A stretch of DNA of 13,475 nt. It comes from Oscillospiraceae bacterium. Its GTDB lineage: Bacteria > Bacillota > Clostridia > UBA1381. The position numbers were made by a program, and so were the translations under genes. Positions 6,671-13,475 of this stretch are shown piece by piece. The notes below the pieces were generated by a model, which was not told the DNA's origin, ran no database searches, and saw only the letters and a program-made list of their open reading frames with translations. Each line of letters opens with the position of its first letter. Positions within the stretch are counted from its first letter, which is position 1. Where the stretch lies: NCBI GenBank assembly GCA_015068545.1, contig SVKH01000032.1:1-13475 (forward strand). Direction: 5' to 3'.

Positions 6671-6699
6671 ATTATACCTCTTTTTTAAGAATTAGTCAA
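6671..6699 (-). promoter_or_regulatory. Promoter of secD-secF
   Basis: On the minus strand TTGACT (6699-6694) and TATAAT (6676-6671) are 17 bases apart, a strong sigma-A promoter 42 bases before the secD start. Confidence 0.85.
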
Positions 6700-6747
6700 T
6701 ATTATTTTTAGTTTTGGTAAGATTTTTTTGTTTTTTAGCAAATTTAC

Positions 6748-6776
6748 TTGATGAAATTTTCCATTTAGTATAAAAT
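6748..6776 (+). promoter_or_regulatory. Promoter of rnr-rlmL
   Basis: TTGATG (6748-6753) and TAAAAT (6771-6776) are separated by 17 bases and lie 32 bases before the rnr ATG. It diverges from the secD promoter; the two -35 boxes are 48 bases apart. Confidence 0.7.
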
Positions 6777-6808
6777 GAAGATATATAAAGCTAGGAGAAA
6801 CTTTTGAA

Positions 6809-8971
6809 ATGGACAGAAAAGAACGGATATTTTCTTATATAAATTCAAGCGAGTACATTCCTCTCACATCTCAGGAACTGGCAATGGTGCTGGATGTCCC
6901 AAGCGAAGACACCGAGGAGCTTTGCCGCATACTGGATGAGCTAACCTTAGAGGGCAGAATATTTTTAACTAAGAAAAAACGATACGCACCATGCGAAAAA
7001 AATGATACCTACTCCGGAACCTTGCGGACAAACCCTCGCGGAAAATTCGGATTCGTCACCATTGAAGGCAGAGATAAGGATATATTTATCCCTCCCGACG
7101 AGCTGGGTACAGCAATAGACGGCGATACCGTTCTGGTTAAGCTGACCAGAAAAGACAGCCTAAAACCGGAAGGTATAATAACTTCGGTACTGAAAAGAGG
7201 TAATACAACCCTATCTGCCATTATGACAGATGACTTTATTGCCACACCTGATAATAAAAGAATATTTAAAGATATTCTGCTTGATGATGTTCAGGATGCA
7301 GTTTACGGTGACAGAGTATTGGTAGAGCTTACCGAGTTTGCTCAAAATGGCAAGATTTACGGGCAAGTTGTATCGGTACTTGGCAACAGCAGAGATATTA
7401 AAAGCTTTACCGAGGCCATTATCTTCACAAACGGCATAAAGCCCAAATTTCCGGAAGATGTGATTGCACAGGCAGAATCTACCCCTACCCAGGTTCTGCC
7501 GGAAGATACCAAGGATCGTGAAGACCTTACAGACAAGATAATTTTTACCATAGATGGCGATGATGCCAGAGACTTTGACGATGCGGTATCTCTTGAATAT
7601 GCCCCAAACGGCAACTATATCCTTGGCGTGCATATAGCGGATGTAACGCATTATGTAAAGGAAGGCACAGCACTTGACAGGGAAGCACTACGGCGTGGCA
7701 CCAGTGTTTATCTCACGGATAGGGTAATTCCCATGCTTCCGAAAAAGCTTTCCAACGGAATATGCAGTCTTAATCCCAATGTTTTGCGATTGACACTTTC
7801 GGTGTTTATGGAAATTGATGACGAGGGTAACGTGGTAAATCACCGCATTTCCAAGTCAATGATACGTTCCTGTCATAGGATGACCTATAACACTGTTGCT
7901 AAAATTCTTGAAGGCGACCAAGATCTCGCGGAGGAATACAACGATATCACCCGTACTCTGCACAGCATGCATGCTTTGGCAAAAACGCTTACCTATAAGC
8001 GCTCCCAAAGAGGCAGCATAAACTTTGACTTCCCAGAAGCATCCATAGTCCTTGCGGATAACGGTCTGCCTGCGGATATTGTCAAAGAAGTACGGAATGA
8101 TGCCCACAAGCTTATAGAGGAGTTTATGCTGATTGCCAACGAAACTGTGGCAGAATACGCATTTTGGGCTGATATTCCTTTTGTATTCCGAGTCCACGAC
8201 GAACCGGATGCAGAGAAAATGGATGCATTCAGAAGGTTTATAGGTAATTTCGGGCTATTTATAAAGGGAAACGAAGTCCATCCTAAGGATCTGCAACAAA
8301 TACTGGAGCAAATCGAAGGAATGGAAAATCAATCTATGATAAGCACATATATGCTCCGTTCCCTTATGAAGGCGGAATATAGAAGCACCAATGACGGTCA
8401 CTTCGGTCTGGCGGCAAAGTACTACTGCCACTTTACCTCTCCAATACGCCGTTATCCCGACCTTACTATTCACAGAATTTTAAAAGACTTTATAGCCGGC
8501 AGAGATATTATGCACTATTCTTCCAAAGTGGAGGATATTGCTGTGCATTCCTCCGATACCGAAAGACAGGCAGAGCTTTGCGAGAGAGAAGTCTCGGACC
8601 TGTACAAATGTGCGTATATGGAAAACTTCGTTGGCGAAACCTTTTCCGCTACCGTTTCGGGATGTACCTCCTTTGGTATGTTTGCGGAGCTGGATAATAC
8701 CATAGAGGGACTTATTCGCCTTGAAACTATTGCGGACGATTATTATGAATACAACGAGGAATTGCGTGCCCTCATTGGCAAAAGAAAAAACAAGATTTAC
8801 ACCATTGGCGACCGTATCGAAATCGAAGTGGTGCGTTCTGATCTTGCTCTACGCCAAATAGATTTTGTGCTAAAGGGTTCAAAACCCATCCCAAGGCAAA
8901 AACCTGCTGCCGGTAGCAGAAAATTCAGAAAATTTGCAAGCAAAAAATACAAAAGTAAAAGGAAAAAATAA
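6809..8971 (+). CDS. rnr: Ribonuclease R
   Basis: RNase R is a processive 3'-to-5' exoribonuclease that degrades structured RNA and takes part in rRNA and tmRNA quality control. The 720 residues show, in order, an N-terminal winged-helix region (about 1-65), cold-shock-like RNA-binding domains (GKFGFVTIEGRDKDIFIPP near 88-106), the RNB catalytic domain with the magnesium ligands D249, D255, D257 and D258 in DGDDARDFDDA, HFTSPIRRYPDL near its end, an S1 domain (about 610-690, SGCTSFGMFAEL) and a Lys/Arg-rich tail that helps unwind RNA. Length matches Firmicute RNase R. The ATG is 10 bases after AGGAGA. In many Firmicutes smpB follows rnr; here the next gene is an rRNA methyltransferase, joined by TAATG. 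Confidence 0.97.
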   Translation: MDRKERIFSYINSSEYIPLTSQELAMVLDVPSEDTEELCRILDELTLEGRIFLTKKKRYAPCEKNDTYSGTLRTNPRGKFGFVTIEGRDKDIFIPPDELGTAIDGDTVLVKLTRKDSLKPEGIITSVLKRGNTTLSAIMTDDFIATPDNKRIFKDILLDDVQDAVYGDRVLVELTEFAQNGKIYGQVVSVLGNSRDIKSFTEAIIFTNGIKPKFPEDVIAQAESTPTQVLPEDTKDREDLTDKIIFTIDGDDARDFDDAVSLEYAPNGNYILGVHIADVTHYVKEGTALDREALRRGTSVYLTDRVIPMLPKKLSNGICSLNPNVLRLTLSVFMEIDDEGNVVNHRISKSMIRSCHRMTYNTVAKILEGDQDLAEEYNDITRTLHSMHALAKTLTYKRSQRGSINFDFPEASIVLADNGLPADIVKEVRNDAHKLIEEFMLIANETVAEYAFWADIPFVFRVHDEPDAEKMDAFRRFIGNFGLFIKGNEVHPKDLQQILEQIEGMENQSMISTYMLRSLMKAEYRSTNDGHFGLAAKYYCHFTSPIRRYPDLTIHRILKDFIAGRDIMHYSSKVEDIAVHSSDTERQAELCEREVSDLYKCAYMENFVGETFSATVSGCTSFGMFAELDNTIEGLIRLETIADDYYEYNEELRALIGKRKNKIYTIGDRIEIEVVRSDLALRQIDFVLKGSKPIPRQKPAAGSRKFRKFASKKYKSKRKK

Positions 8972-10110
8972 TGGATAAATTTGAAATAATTATACCATGC
9001 CTCTTTGGAATGGAGGCATTTGTATCACGGGAAATTAAAAGGCTTGGCTACGAAACCACTCATGTAGAAGACGGCAAGGTGGTTTTCTCAGGGGATATGG
9101 AGGCGGTATGCCGCGCCAATCTGTGGCTGAGATGCGGAGAGCGAGTACTGATTAAAGTAGGTGACTTTACCGCGGTCAGCTTTGAAGAGCTTTTTGAAAA
9201 AACAAAGGCTCTGGAATGGAGCAGATGGCTATCAAAAAATTCCGCATTTCCTATTAAAGGTTTTTGCCTTAAATCCACTTTGGCAAGTATGCGTGATTGT
9301 CAGGCTATTATCAAAAAGGCTATTGCTTCTAATCTGTCGGAAAAATACGGCATTGAGTGGCTTCCTGAGGACGGAGCAAATTACCAGATACAGTTTTCCG
9401 TGATGAAGGACAAGGTTACTCTTATGATAGACACCTCCGGAGACGGTCTTCATAAGCGTGGTTACCGCAGAATATCAAATGCCGCACCTTTAAAGGAGAC
9501 CATCGCCTCTGCCATGATTATGCTAAGCTACTGGAAGTTTGAGTATCCGCTATGCGATCCATTCTGCGGCAGCGGTACAATACCAATAGAAGCGGCTATG
9601 TTCAAGAGAAATATCGCACCTGGTCTCTCGCGCACCTTCACCTTTGAAGAATTTGACCAGACAGATTCTGCCCTTTTGTCACGATGCCGTCAGGAGGCAA
9701 GAGATATGGCAAGAAACACACCTCTTAATATTATCGCATCGGACATAGACGAAGACACTGTAGAGCTTGCAAAGCATAACGCAAGAATTGCAGGAGTTTC
9801 CGACTGTATAAACTTCTCATGCGGAAATGCTCTTGATTTCACTTCCGACATCCCCTACGGCAGCATAATCTGTAATCCGCCATATGGCGAAAGACTAAGC
9901 GATGCCGCAGCCTGTTACGAGCTTTATGAAAAGATGGGCAAAGCTTTTAAAAAGCTACCGGACTGGTCATACTACATTCTTGCATCGGACGAAGAATTTG
10001 AAAAGCACTTCGGCAAAAAGGCAGATAAACGCCGCAAAATATATAACGGAATGATTAAGTGCAATATCTATCAGTACTTCGGAAAAAGACCGCCGATAGA
10101 CAAAAAATAA
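8971..10110 (+). CDS. rlmL: THUMP-domain SAM-dependent RNA methyltransferase (RlmL/YpsC family)
   Basis: The 379 residues correspond to the N-terminal half of E. coli RlmKL and to Bacillus YpsC. E. coli RlmL makes m2G2445 in 23S rRNA; the exact target here is inferred. A THUMP RNA-binding region occupies about residues 1-160. The Rossmann methyltransferase domain follows, with SAM motif I CDPFCGSGTIPIEAAMF from residue 195, an ASDIDEDTVELAKHNA acidic loop, and the catalytic NPPYGERL (302-309) typical of methylation of an exocyclic base amine. The RlmK half is absent, as usual in Firmicutes. The start ATG shares one base with the rnr stop (TAATG), and AAAGGA precedes it, so translation is probably coupled. 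A DNA adenine methylase, an older label for this family, is unlikely given THUMP. Confidence 0.9.
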   Translation: MDKFEIIIPCLFGMEAFVSREIKRLGYETTHVEDGKVVFSGDMEAVCRANLWLRCGERVLIKVGDFTAVSFEELFEKTKALEWSRWLSKNSAFPIKGFCLKSTLASMRDCQAIIKKAIASNLSEKYGIEWLPEDGANYQIQFSVMKDKVTLMIDTSGDGLHKRGYRRISNAAPLKETIASAMIMLSYWKFEYPLCDPFCGSGTIPIEAAMFKRNIAPGLSRTFTFEEFDQTDSALLSRCRQEARDMARNTPLNIIASDIDEDTVELAKHNARIAGVSDCINFSCGNALDFTSDIPYGSIICNPPYGERLSDAAACYELYEKMGKAFKKLPDWSYYILASDEEFEKHFGKKADKRRKIYNGMIKCNIYQYFGKRPPIDKK

Positions 10111-10132
10111 TTATCTTTTAGTTAAAAAAATT

Positions 10133-10197
10133 ACAGAGGGCAGATTTGGCACCCCGCAACCATCTGCAGGGGCTTCGTACTGCTCTCCTGTTTTTTT
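10133..10197 (+). terminator. Complex terminator hairpin after rlmL, with an alternative fold
   Basis: ACAG plus AGGGCAG (10133-10143) pairs with CTGCTCT-C-CTGT (10180-10191), with one G-U pair and one bulge, followed by seven T. The 36-base interior contains a second hairpin, CCCCGCA with TGC-A-GGGG (10152-10172). A different pairing, GCAGAT (10140-10145) with ATCTGC (10162-10167), excludes both and would leave CCCC free to pair with GGGG as a pseudoknot. It starts 22 bases after the rlmL stop. The flanking A run also makes it usable on the minus strand. It resembles no riboswitch class I could identify. Confidence 0.7.
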
Positions 10198-10201
10198 AAT
10201 T

Positions 10202-10476
10202 TTTACTGGTCTTTGCCATACAATCTTTTATTTCCTGATTTTTACTGGTCTCTGCCTATATAATCTTTTATTTCTCGATCTTTACTGGACTCTACCATAT
10301 ACTATTTTATTTCTTGATTTTGTCGATCTCTGACATATAACCTTTTATTTCTTGAACTTTATCGGTCTCTGCCTATATAATCTTTTATTCTTTAACCTTT
10401 ACCGGACTTTTCCCATATACTCCTTTATCCCAGCTTTACCCTTGACTCCTACCAGTCAAAATCTTTTAATCTTCAC
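10202..10476. repeat. Degenerate tandem array, about seven copies of a 39-bp unit
   Basis: Copies start at 10202, 10241, 10281, 10319, 10358, 10398 and 10435 and are 37-42 bases long. Each begins with TTTACTGG or a variant, continues CTCTGCC and TATATAATC, and ends TTTTATTTCTTGA. Copies 2 and 5 are most alike; copies 6 and 7 are most diverged. Unit lengths drift by single bases, so the array cannot be a coding repeat. There are no spacers, so it is not CRISPR. It fills most of the 447-base gap between rlmL and ldh; no ORF of note is present. Confidence 0.85.
10442..10470 (+). promoter_or_regulatory. Predicted ldh promoter inside the last repeat
   Basis: TTGACT (10442-10447) and TTTAAT (10465-10470) are separated by 17 bases within repeat copy 7, giving a leader of about 80 bases before the ldh start. 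No Rex-like TTGTTAA-N4-TTAACAA site is visible nearby. Confidence 0.55.
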
Positions 10477-10557
10477 TTTCTTTCAAAATTCATTTTAAAC
10501 ACACATAAATAACCGAAAATTCCGCAAAATAAAAGAAAACGCAAAAGGAGAGTTAAA

Positions 10558-11499
10558 ATGTTCAGAGGGAAGTTGGTTGTTATAGGAGCTGGAGCAGTAG
10601 GCTCAACCACCGCATACACGATTATGCTCAGCGGTATTTTTCAGGAAATTGTCCTGATTGACATAAACAAAAACAAAGCAGAGGGTGATGCCCTTGATAT
10701 GTCCCACGGAGTTTCCTTTGTAAAACCGGTATCTGTGGTTTCCGGCGACTACACCGATTGCAAAGATGCGGACATAATAGTCATCGCCGCAGGAGCACCC
10801 CAAAAAGAGGGTGAAACAAGACTTGACCTACTAAAGGAAAATGCCAAGATTTACAGAAGCATCATTGAGTGCATCATGAAACACGCTCCGGATGATGTTA
10901 TACTGATGCCTGTGTCTAACCCTGTGGATATCCTTACCTATATAACCTATCGCATTTCCGGATTGCCAAAGAATCAGGTACTGGGATCCGGCACAGTACT
11001 TGATACATCCCGACTTAAATATATGATAAGCACTACAACCGGAGTTGATGCTCGAAATTGCCACACCTATATCATCGGTGAGCATGGCGACAGCGAGGTT
11101 GCGGCATGGAGCGTTACCAACATTGGCGGTATGACTATGAATGAGTTTTGCAAATACACCGACAGATGCTCCATAAACCAACTGGACGAAATGTATATCA
11201 AGGTAAAAAATGCCGCCTATGAGATAATAGAAAAAAAGGGCGCAACATTCTATGCAATCGCCGTGGCTGTAAGACGAATCTGCGAGTGTATCGCAGGAGA
11301 TGAAAACTCTGTACTCACCGTTTCGGGAATTTTTGAAGGAGAATATGACATAAAAGACGTTGCTCTTTCTGTCCCGACTATAGTAAGCGGCAGCGGAGTG
11401 GAAAGGATTCTGGAGGTGCCTTTTTCCAAAGAGGAAATGAAAGGACTAAGAGACTCTGCCCACACGCTTTCTGGACTTTTAAGAGAAATTGGATTTTAA
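10558..11499 (+). CDS. ldh: L-lactate dehydrogenase
   Basis: This enzyme reduces pyruvate to L-lactate with NADH in the cytoplasm, regenerating NAD+. The 313 residues are the normal length. The Rossmann loop GAGAVGS (10-16) and D35 at the end of the second strand bind NAD. Q82 in APQKEGETR sits at the substrate-specificity position, where Gln marks lactate and Arg marks malate dehydrogenase; R88 is the mobile-loop arginine. D149 and R152 (LDTSR) and the catalytic H176 (GEHGDSE) complete the site. The ATG lies 7 bases after AAGGAG. Its own promoter lies in the upstream repeat array and a strong hairpin follows, so it is monocistronic. With adhE it suggests mixed fermentation. The Gln makes malate dehydrogenase unlikely. 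Confidence 0.95.
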   Translation: MFRGKLVVIGAGAVGSTTAYTIMLSGIFQEIVLIDINKNKAEGDALDMSHGVSFVKPVSVVSGDYTDCKDADIIVIAAGAPQKEGETRLDLLKENAKIYRSIIECIMKHAPDDVILMPVSNPVDILTYITYRISGLPKNQVLGSGTVLDTSRLKYMISTTTGVDARNCHTYIIGEHGDSEVAAWSVTNIGGMTMNEFCKYTDRCSINQLDEMYIKVKNAAYEIIEKKGATFYAIAVAVRRICECIAGDENSVLTVSGIFEGEYDIKDVALSVPTIVSGSGVERILEVPFSKEEMKGLRDSAHTLSGLLREIGF

Positions 11500-11504
11500 T
11501 ACAA

Positions 11505-11537
11505 AAAGCTGATGCAACCTCTTATTGCATCAGCTTT
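11505..11537. terminator. Bidirectional terminator between ldh and the sugar kinase
   Basis: AAAGCTGATGCAA (11505-11517) and TTGCATCAGCTTT (11525-11537) form a perfect 13-bp stem with a seven-base loop, placed between two convergent stop codons. The minus-strand side has the better T tail (complement of 11503-11507); the plus-strand tail is TTTAATATT. Confidence 0.85.
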
Positions 11538-11541
11538 AATA

Positions 11542-12618
11542 TTACTTATATTTCTTAACAATTTCTGCCATTTGGTCGAACTTGCTTTCAATATCTGCCA
11601 CTAGCTTAAACTGGTTTCTTGCTCTGTCAAGATTGTGGTTTTCTCTGTGAATCTTGAAGTATGTGTCACCTTCCAAGTAGTCTGTTAAAAATCTTATACC
11701 ACATTCATATGTAAGTAGAAGTGCAGAAAGTGGAAGAAACTCTACTTCCTTTTCTGTCAGGCAAGATGCAGTTTCTGAAAGGAAGCCCTTTGCAAATTGC
11801 TCAAACTTTTCAAGGTCGAAGTATATCTTGTCAAGGTCTGTTTCGTCTTCGCATCCGCTGGATGCTCCTGATCTTAAAGCATCACCAAAGTCATATAGCA
11901 TAGAACCCGGCATTACTGTGTCAAGGTCTATTACGCACACGCCTTCTTTTGTGTCAGCATCAAAAAGTACGTTGTTAAGCTTGGTATCATTGTGAGTAAC
12001 TCTAAGAGGTACTGTGCCTTCTGCCATAGCATCTACTATCGCTGATGCGTACTTGCTGTATTCCAGAGCAAAGTCCACGTCAGCCTTAATGCTGTCAAGC
12101 CTGCCTGCTTTGTTCTCTGCTATTGCCTTTTTAAGGTTCTCTACACGCATTGGTGTGTGGTGGAAGTTTACGATGGTTTCGTAAAGGCTGTCTGCAGGGT
12201 AATCATCCAGCATACGTTGGAATCTTCCGAATGCCTGTCCTGCATAGTATAGCTGGATAGGGTTCTCTACTGTGTCGTAAGCTATGGAGTGACCTATAAA
12301 CTTATACACTCTGTATATGCTACCATCTTCGTCTGTATAGTAGTTCTTACCGTCGATTGTTCTTACAACAGTAAGTGTCTCTCTGTCAGGATTTCCTCCT
12401 GCAGCAATAATCTTTTTTTTCAAAAACTCGGTAACGTTATAAATATTCTCCATTACTTCATGTGGATTCTTAAAAACGTTTGAGTTAATTCTTTGCAAAA
12501 TAAGCGCCGGCTCACTTTCGCATAAGAATGTGTCATTTATATGTCCGTTGCCGTATGGCTGTGCCTCTGTGGTTACTTTAAACTTTGAACAAATTTCCTT
12601 CAATTTAGTTTCATTCAT
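11542..12618 (-). CDS. nahK: Phosphotransferase-family sugar 1-kinase, similar to N-acetylhexosamine 1-kinase (NahK)
   Basis: The 358 residues belong to the aminoglycoside phosphotransferase/choline kinase fold. The Brenner motif is VTHNDTKLNNVLFD with catalytic D211, and the metal-binding aspartate is D231 in VIDLDTVMPGSMLYDFGDA. As I recall the bifidobacterial NahK sequence, which has nearly the same length (359), similarity runs end to end: the N-terminal PYGNGHIN segment, RVYKFI, the HNDTKLNN and IDLDT-MPGSML core, and ECG-RFL-DYLEGD near the C-terminus. NahK phosphorylates GlcNAc/GalNAc at C1 in the lacto-N-biose/galacto-N-biose pathway; the substrate here is inferred. An AGGGAGA ribosome site supports the ATG at 12618. 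A divergent AraC-type gene is the likely regulator. No partner phosphorylase or uridylyltransferase is visible in the window. Confidence 0.8.
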   Translation of the reverse strand: MNETKLKEICSKFKVTTEAQPYGNGHINDTFLCESEPALILQRINSNVFKNPHEVMENIYNVTEFLKKKIIAAGGNPDRETLTVVRTIDGKNYYTDEDGSIYRVYKFIGHSIAYDTVENPIQLYYAGQAFGRFQRMLDDYPADSLYETIVNFHHTPMRVENLKKAIAENKAGRLDSIKADVDFALEYSKYASAIVDAMAEGTVPLRVTHNDTKLNNVLFDADTKEGVCVIDLDTVMPGSMLYDFGDALRSGASSGCEDETDLDKIYFDLEKFEQFAKGFLSETASCLTEKEVEFLPLSALLLTYECGIRFLTDYLEGDTYFKIHRENHNLDRARNQFKLVADIESKFDQMAEIVKKYK

Positions 12619-12666
12619 TACAAATTCTCCCTATTTTGACTCTTCACTATATTTGCTCCACCTATT

Positions 12667-12695
12667 ATAATACACCAAAAACTTCCTTTTGTCCA
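12667..12695 (-). promoter_or_regulatory. Predicted promoter of the NahK-like kinase
   Basis: On the minus strand TGGACA (12695-12690) and TATTAT (12672-12667) are 17 bases apart, 48 bases before the start codon. An overlapping TATAAT lies at 12669-12664, with a 20-base gap to the same -35. Confidence 0.6.
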
Positions 12696-12787
12696 GTCTT
12701 TTTTTAATCTTTTGAAATTATATACTGCTTTCGCTTTATTGTATTTGCACATTTTTCATTTTGTTTTGCATTTTTTACAGCTTTATA

Positions 12788-12816
12788 TTGATTTTAATCA
12801 AAATCTTTGATATACT
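12788..12816 (+). promoter_or_regulatory. Promoter of the AraC-type gene with overlapping palindromes
   Basis: TTGATT (12788-12793) and TATACT (12811-12816) are separated by 17 bases. The -35 is half of the palindrome TTGATT-TT-AATCAA (12788-12801), and a second dyad, ATCAAA-ATC-TTTGAT (12797-12811), fills the spacer. Binding there would block the promoter, as expected for autorepression or control by another regulator. Confidence 0.6.
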
Positions 12817-12845
12817 CAAATCAGCAAATTAAAGGTGGTGAAAAA

Positions 12846-13475
12846 ATGACCGAATACACAGGCACTGTCTTAAAAAGTGATATTTCAATCAGTAAGCTAT
12901 ATACAGTACATTATTTTGAATATTCCAGAAACTACCAATTCAGCGGAGAAAGTCATGACTTTTGGGAAATGGTCTATGTGGACAAGGGCGAAGTAATTGT
13001 CACCTCGGAAGAAAGCAAGTATATCCTAAAGCAAGGTGAGGTCATTTTTCATAAGCCTAACGAATGGCATACCATTAACTCCGACGGAGTAACCGCGCCA
13101 AACGTCGCTATCGTCAGCTTTGATTCCAAATCTGCCGGAATGGATTTTTTCAAAAACAAAATCCTGAAGGTAGGTCAAAATCAAAAAAGCATTATTTCGA
13201 AAATAATCTCGGAATACACCAATGCTTTTATTACTCCTTTTAACGACCCATACACGAACAAGCTGGTGCGAAAACCAGACCAGCTAATAGGCTCGGAACA
13301 GCTATTAAAGATGTACCTTTGCGAGCTGTTGATTTCCTTCATCCGCAATAATACGCCATCCAGCCAATATTCCACCATAAATGTGAATCAGTCTATCGCT
13401 ACTCTAAACCTTTTAATCACTTATATGCAAGACAGGCTGAACACAAATGTCACCGTAGATGAACTGGTAAAATAC
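12846..13475 (+). CDS. AraC-family transcriptional regulator with cupin sensor domain (cut by window end)
   Basis: The visible 210 residues begin with a cupin-type ligand-binding region (about 30-95): a beta-rich stretch with FWEMVYVDKGEVIV, then LKQGEVIFHKPNEWHTI, typical of the sugar-sensing domain of AraC/RhaS-like regulators. The window ends in TVDELVKY, which fits the first helix of the AraC helix-turn-helix domain; roughly 80 more residues would be expected. GGTGG precedes the ATG by 7 bases. It is divergent from the NahK-like kinase, with 227 bases between them, a classic arrangement for a local activator of sugar genes. The effector is unknown; an amino sugar or lacto-/galacto-N-biose is a guess from the neighbour. 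The helix-turn-helix itself is not fully seen. Confidence 0.85.
   Translation, partial: MTEYTGTVLKSDISISKLYTVHYFEYSRNYQFSGESHDFWEMVYVDKGEVIVTSEESKYILKQGEVIFHKPNEWHTINSDGVTAPNVAIVSFDSKSAGMDFFKNKILKVGQNQKSIISKIISEYTNAFITPFNDPYTNKLVRKPDQLIGSEQLLKMYLCELLISFIRNNTPSSQYSTINVNQSIATLNLLITYMQDRLNTNVTVDELVKY

Noticed and set aside
7009..8703. Minus-strand open frames within rnr
   Set aside because: They are shadows of the RNase R frame, which has all catalytic motifs intact.
10133..10197. Known riboswitch, T-box or small SRP RNA
   Set aside because: I compared it by eye with T-box, THF, preQ1, fluoride, guanidine and c-di-GMP motifs and SRP RNA; none of their conserved cores is present.
10202..10476. 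CRISPR array
   Set aside because: Repeat units abut each other with no unique spacers, are degenerate throughout, and no cas gene is present.
10558..11499. Malate dehydrogenase
   Set aside because: The specificity position has Gln (Q82), not Arg, and the GEHGDSE region follows the L-lactate dehydrogenase pattern.

Overview
The window is AT-rich chromosomal DNA from a low-GC Gram-positive anaerobe, most likely a clostridial (Lachnospiraceae-like) Firmicute. The grounds are strong AGGAGG ribosome sites, sigma-A type TTGACA/TATAAT promoters, fermentative AdhE and L-lactate dehydrogenase, the MEP isoprenoid pathway, a separate SecD and SecF pair, and a YARHG-domain surface protein. The species cannot be named from sequence alone. 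No rRNA, tRNA, CRISPR array, insertion sequence or phage gene was seen.

Layout, left to right. Bases 1-876 (minus) hold the N-terminal third of adhE, whose upstream region carries two good matches to the redox repressor Rex box, one lying on the predicted promoter. Next comes a compact minus-strand operon carD-ispD-ispF (2870 down to 1240) with its own consensus promoter and a hairpin terminator. A monocistronic plus-strand gene (3127-4332) encodes an unusual mosaic membrane protein: zinc ribbon, long charged coiled coil, one membrane helix, Thr-Pro repeat stalk and a YARHG domain. It is preceded by two perfect dyads. secD-secF (6628 down to 4460) follow on the minus strand. They diverge from rnr-rlmL (6809-10110), whose coding regions overlap by one base.

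A gene-free stretch (10111-10557) follows. It contains a complex terminator hairpin with an alternative fold, then about seven degenerate tandem copies of a roughly 39-bp unit. The last copy contains the likely promoter of ldh (10558-11499). A perfect 13-bp hairpin separates ldh from a convergent gene for a NahK-like sugar 1-kinase (12618 down to 11542). Divergent from the kinase is the start of an AraC-type regulator with a cupin sensor domain, cut by the window end at 13475.

Functionally this is mostly housekeeping: NAD+ regeneration in fermentation (adhE, ldh), isoprenoid precursors tied to a CarD-type RNA polymerase regulator, protein export (secDF), and RNA processing and modification (rnr, rlmL). 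A carbohydrate module with its probable regulator sits at the right end. The least ordinary items are the mosaic YARHG protein with its dyad-rich upstream region, the tandem repeat array in front of ldh, the Asp-to-Asn change in a conserved SecF membrane motif, and the kinase/regulator pair with palindromes on the regulator promoter.
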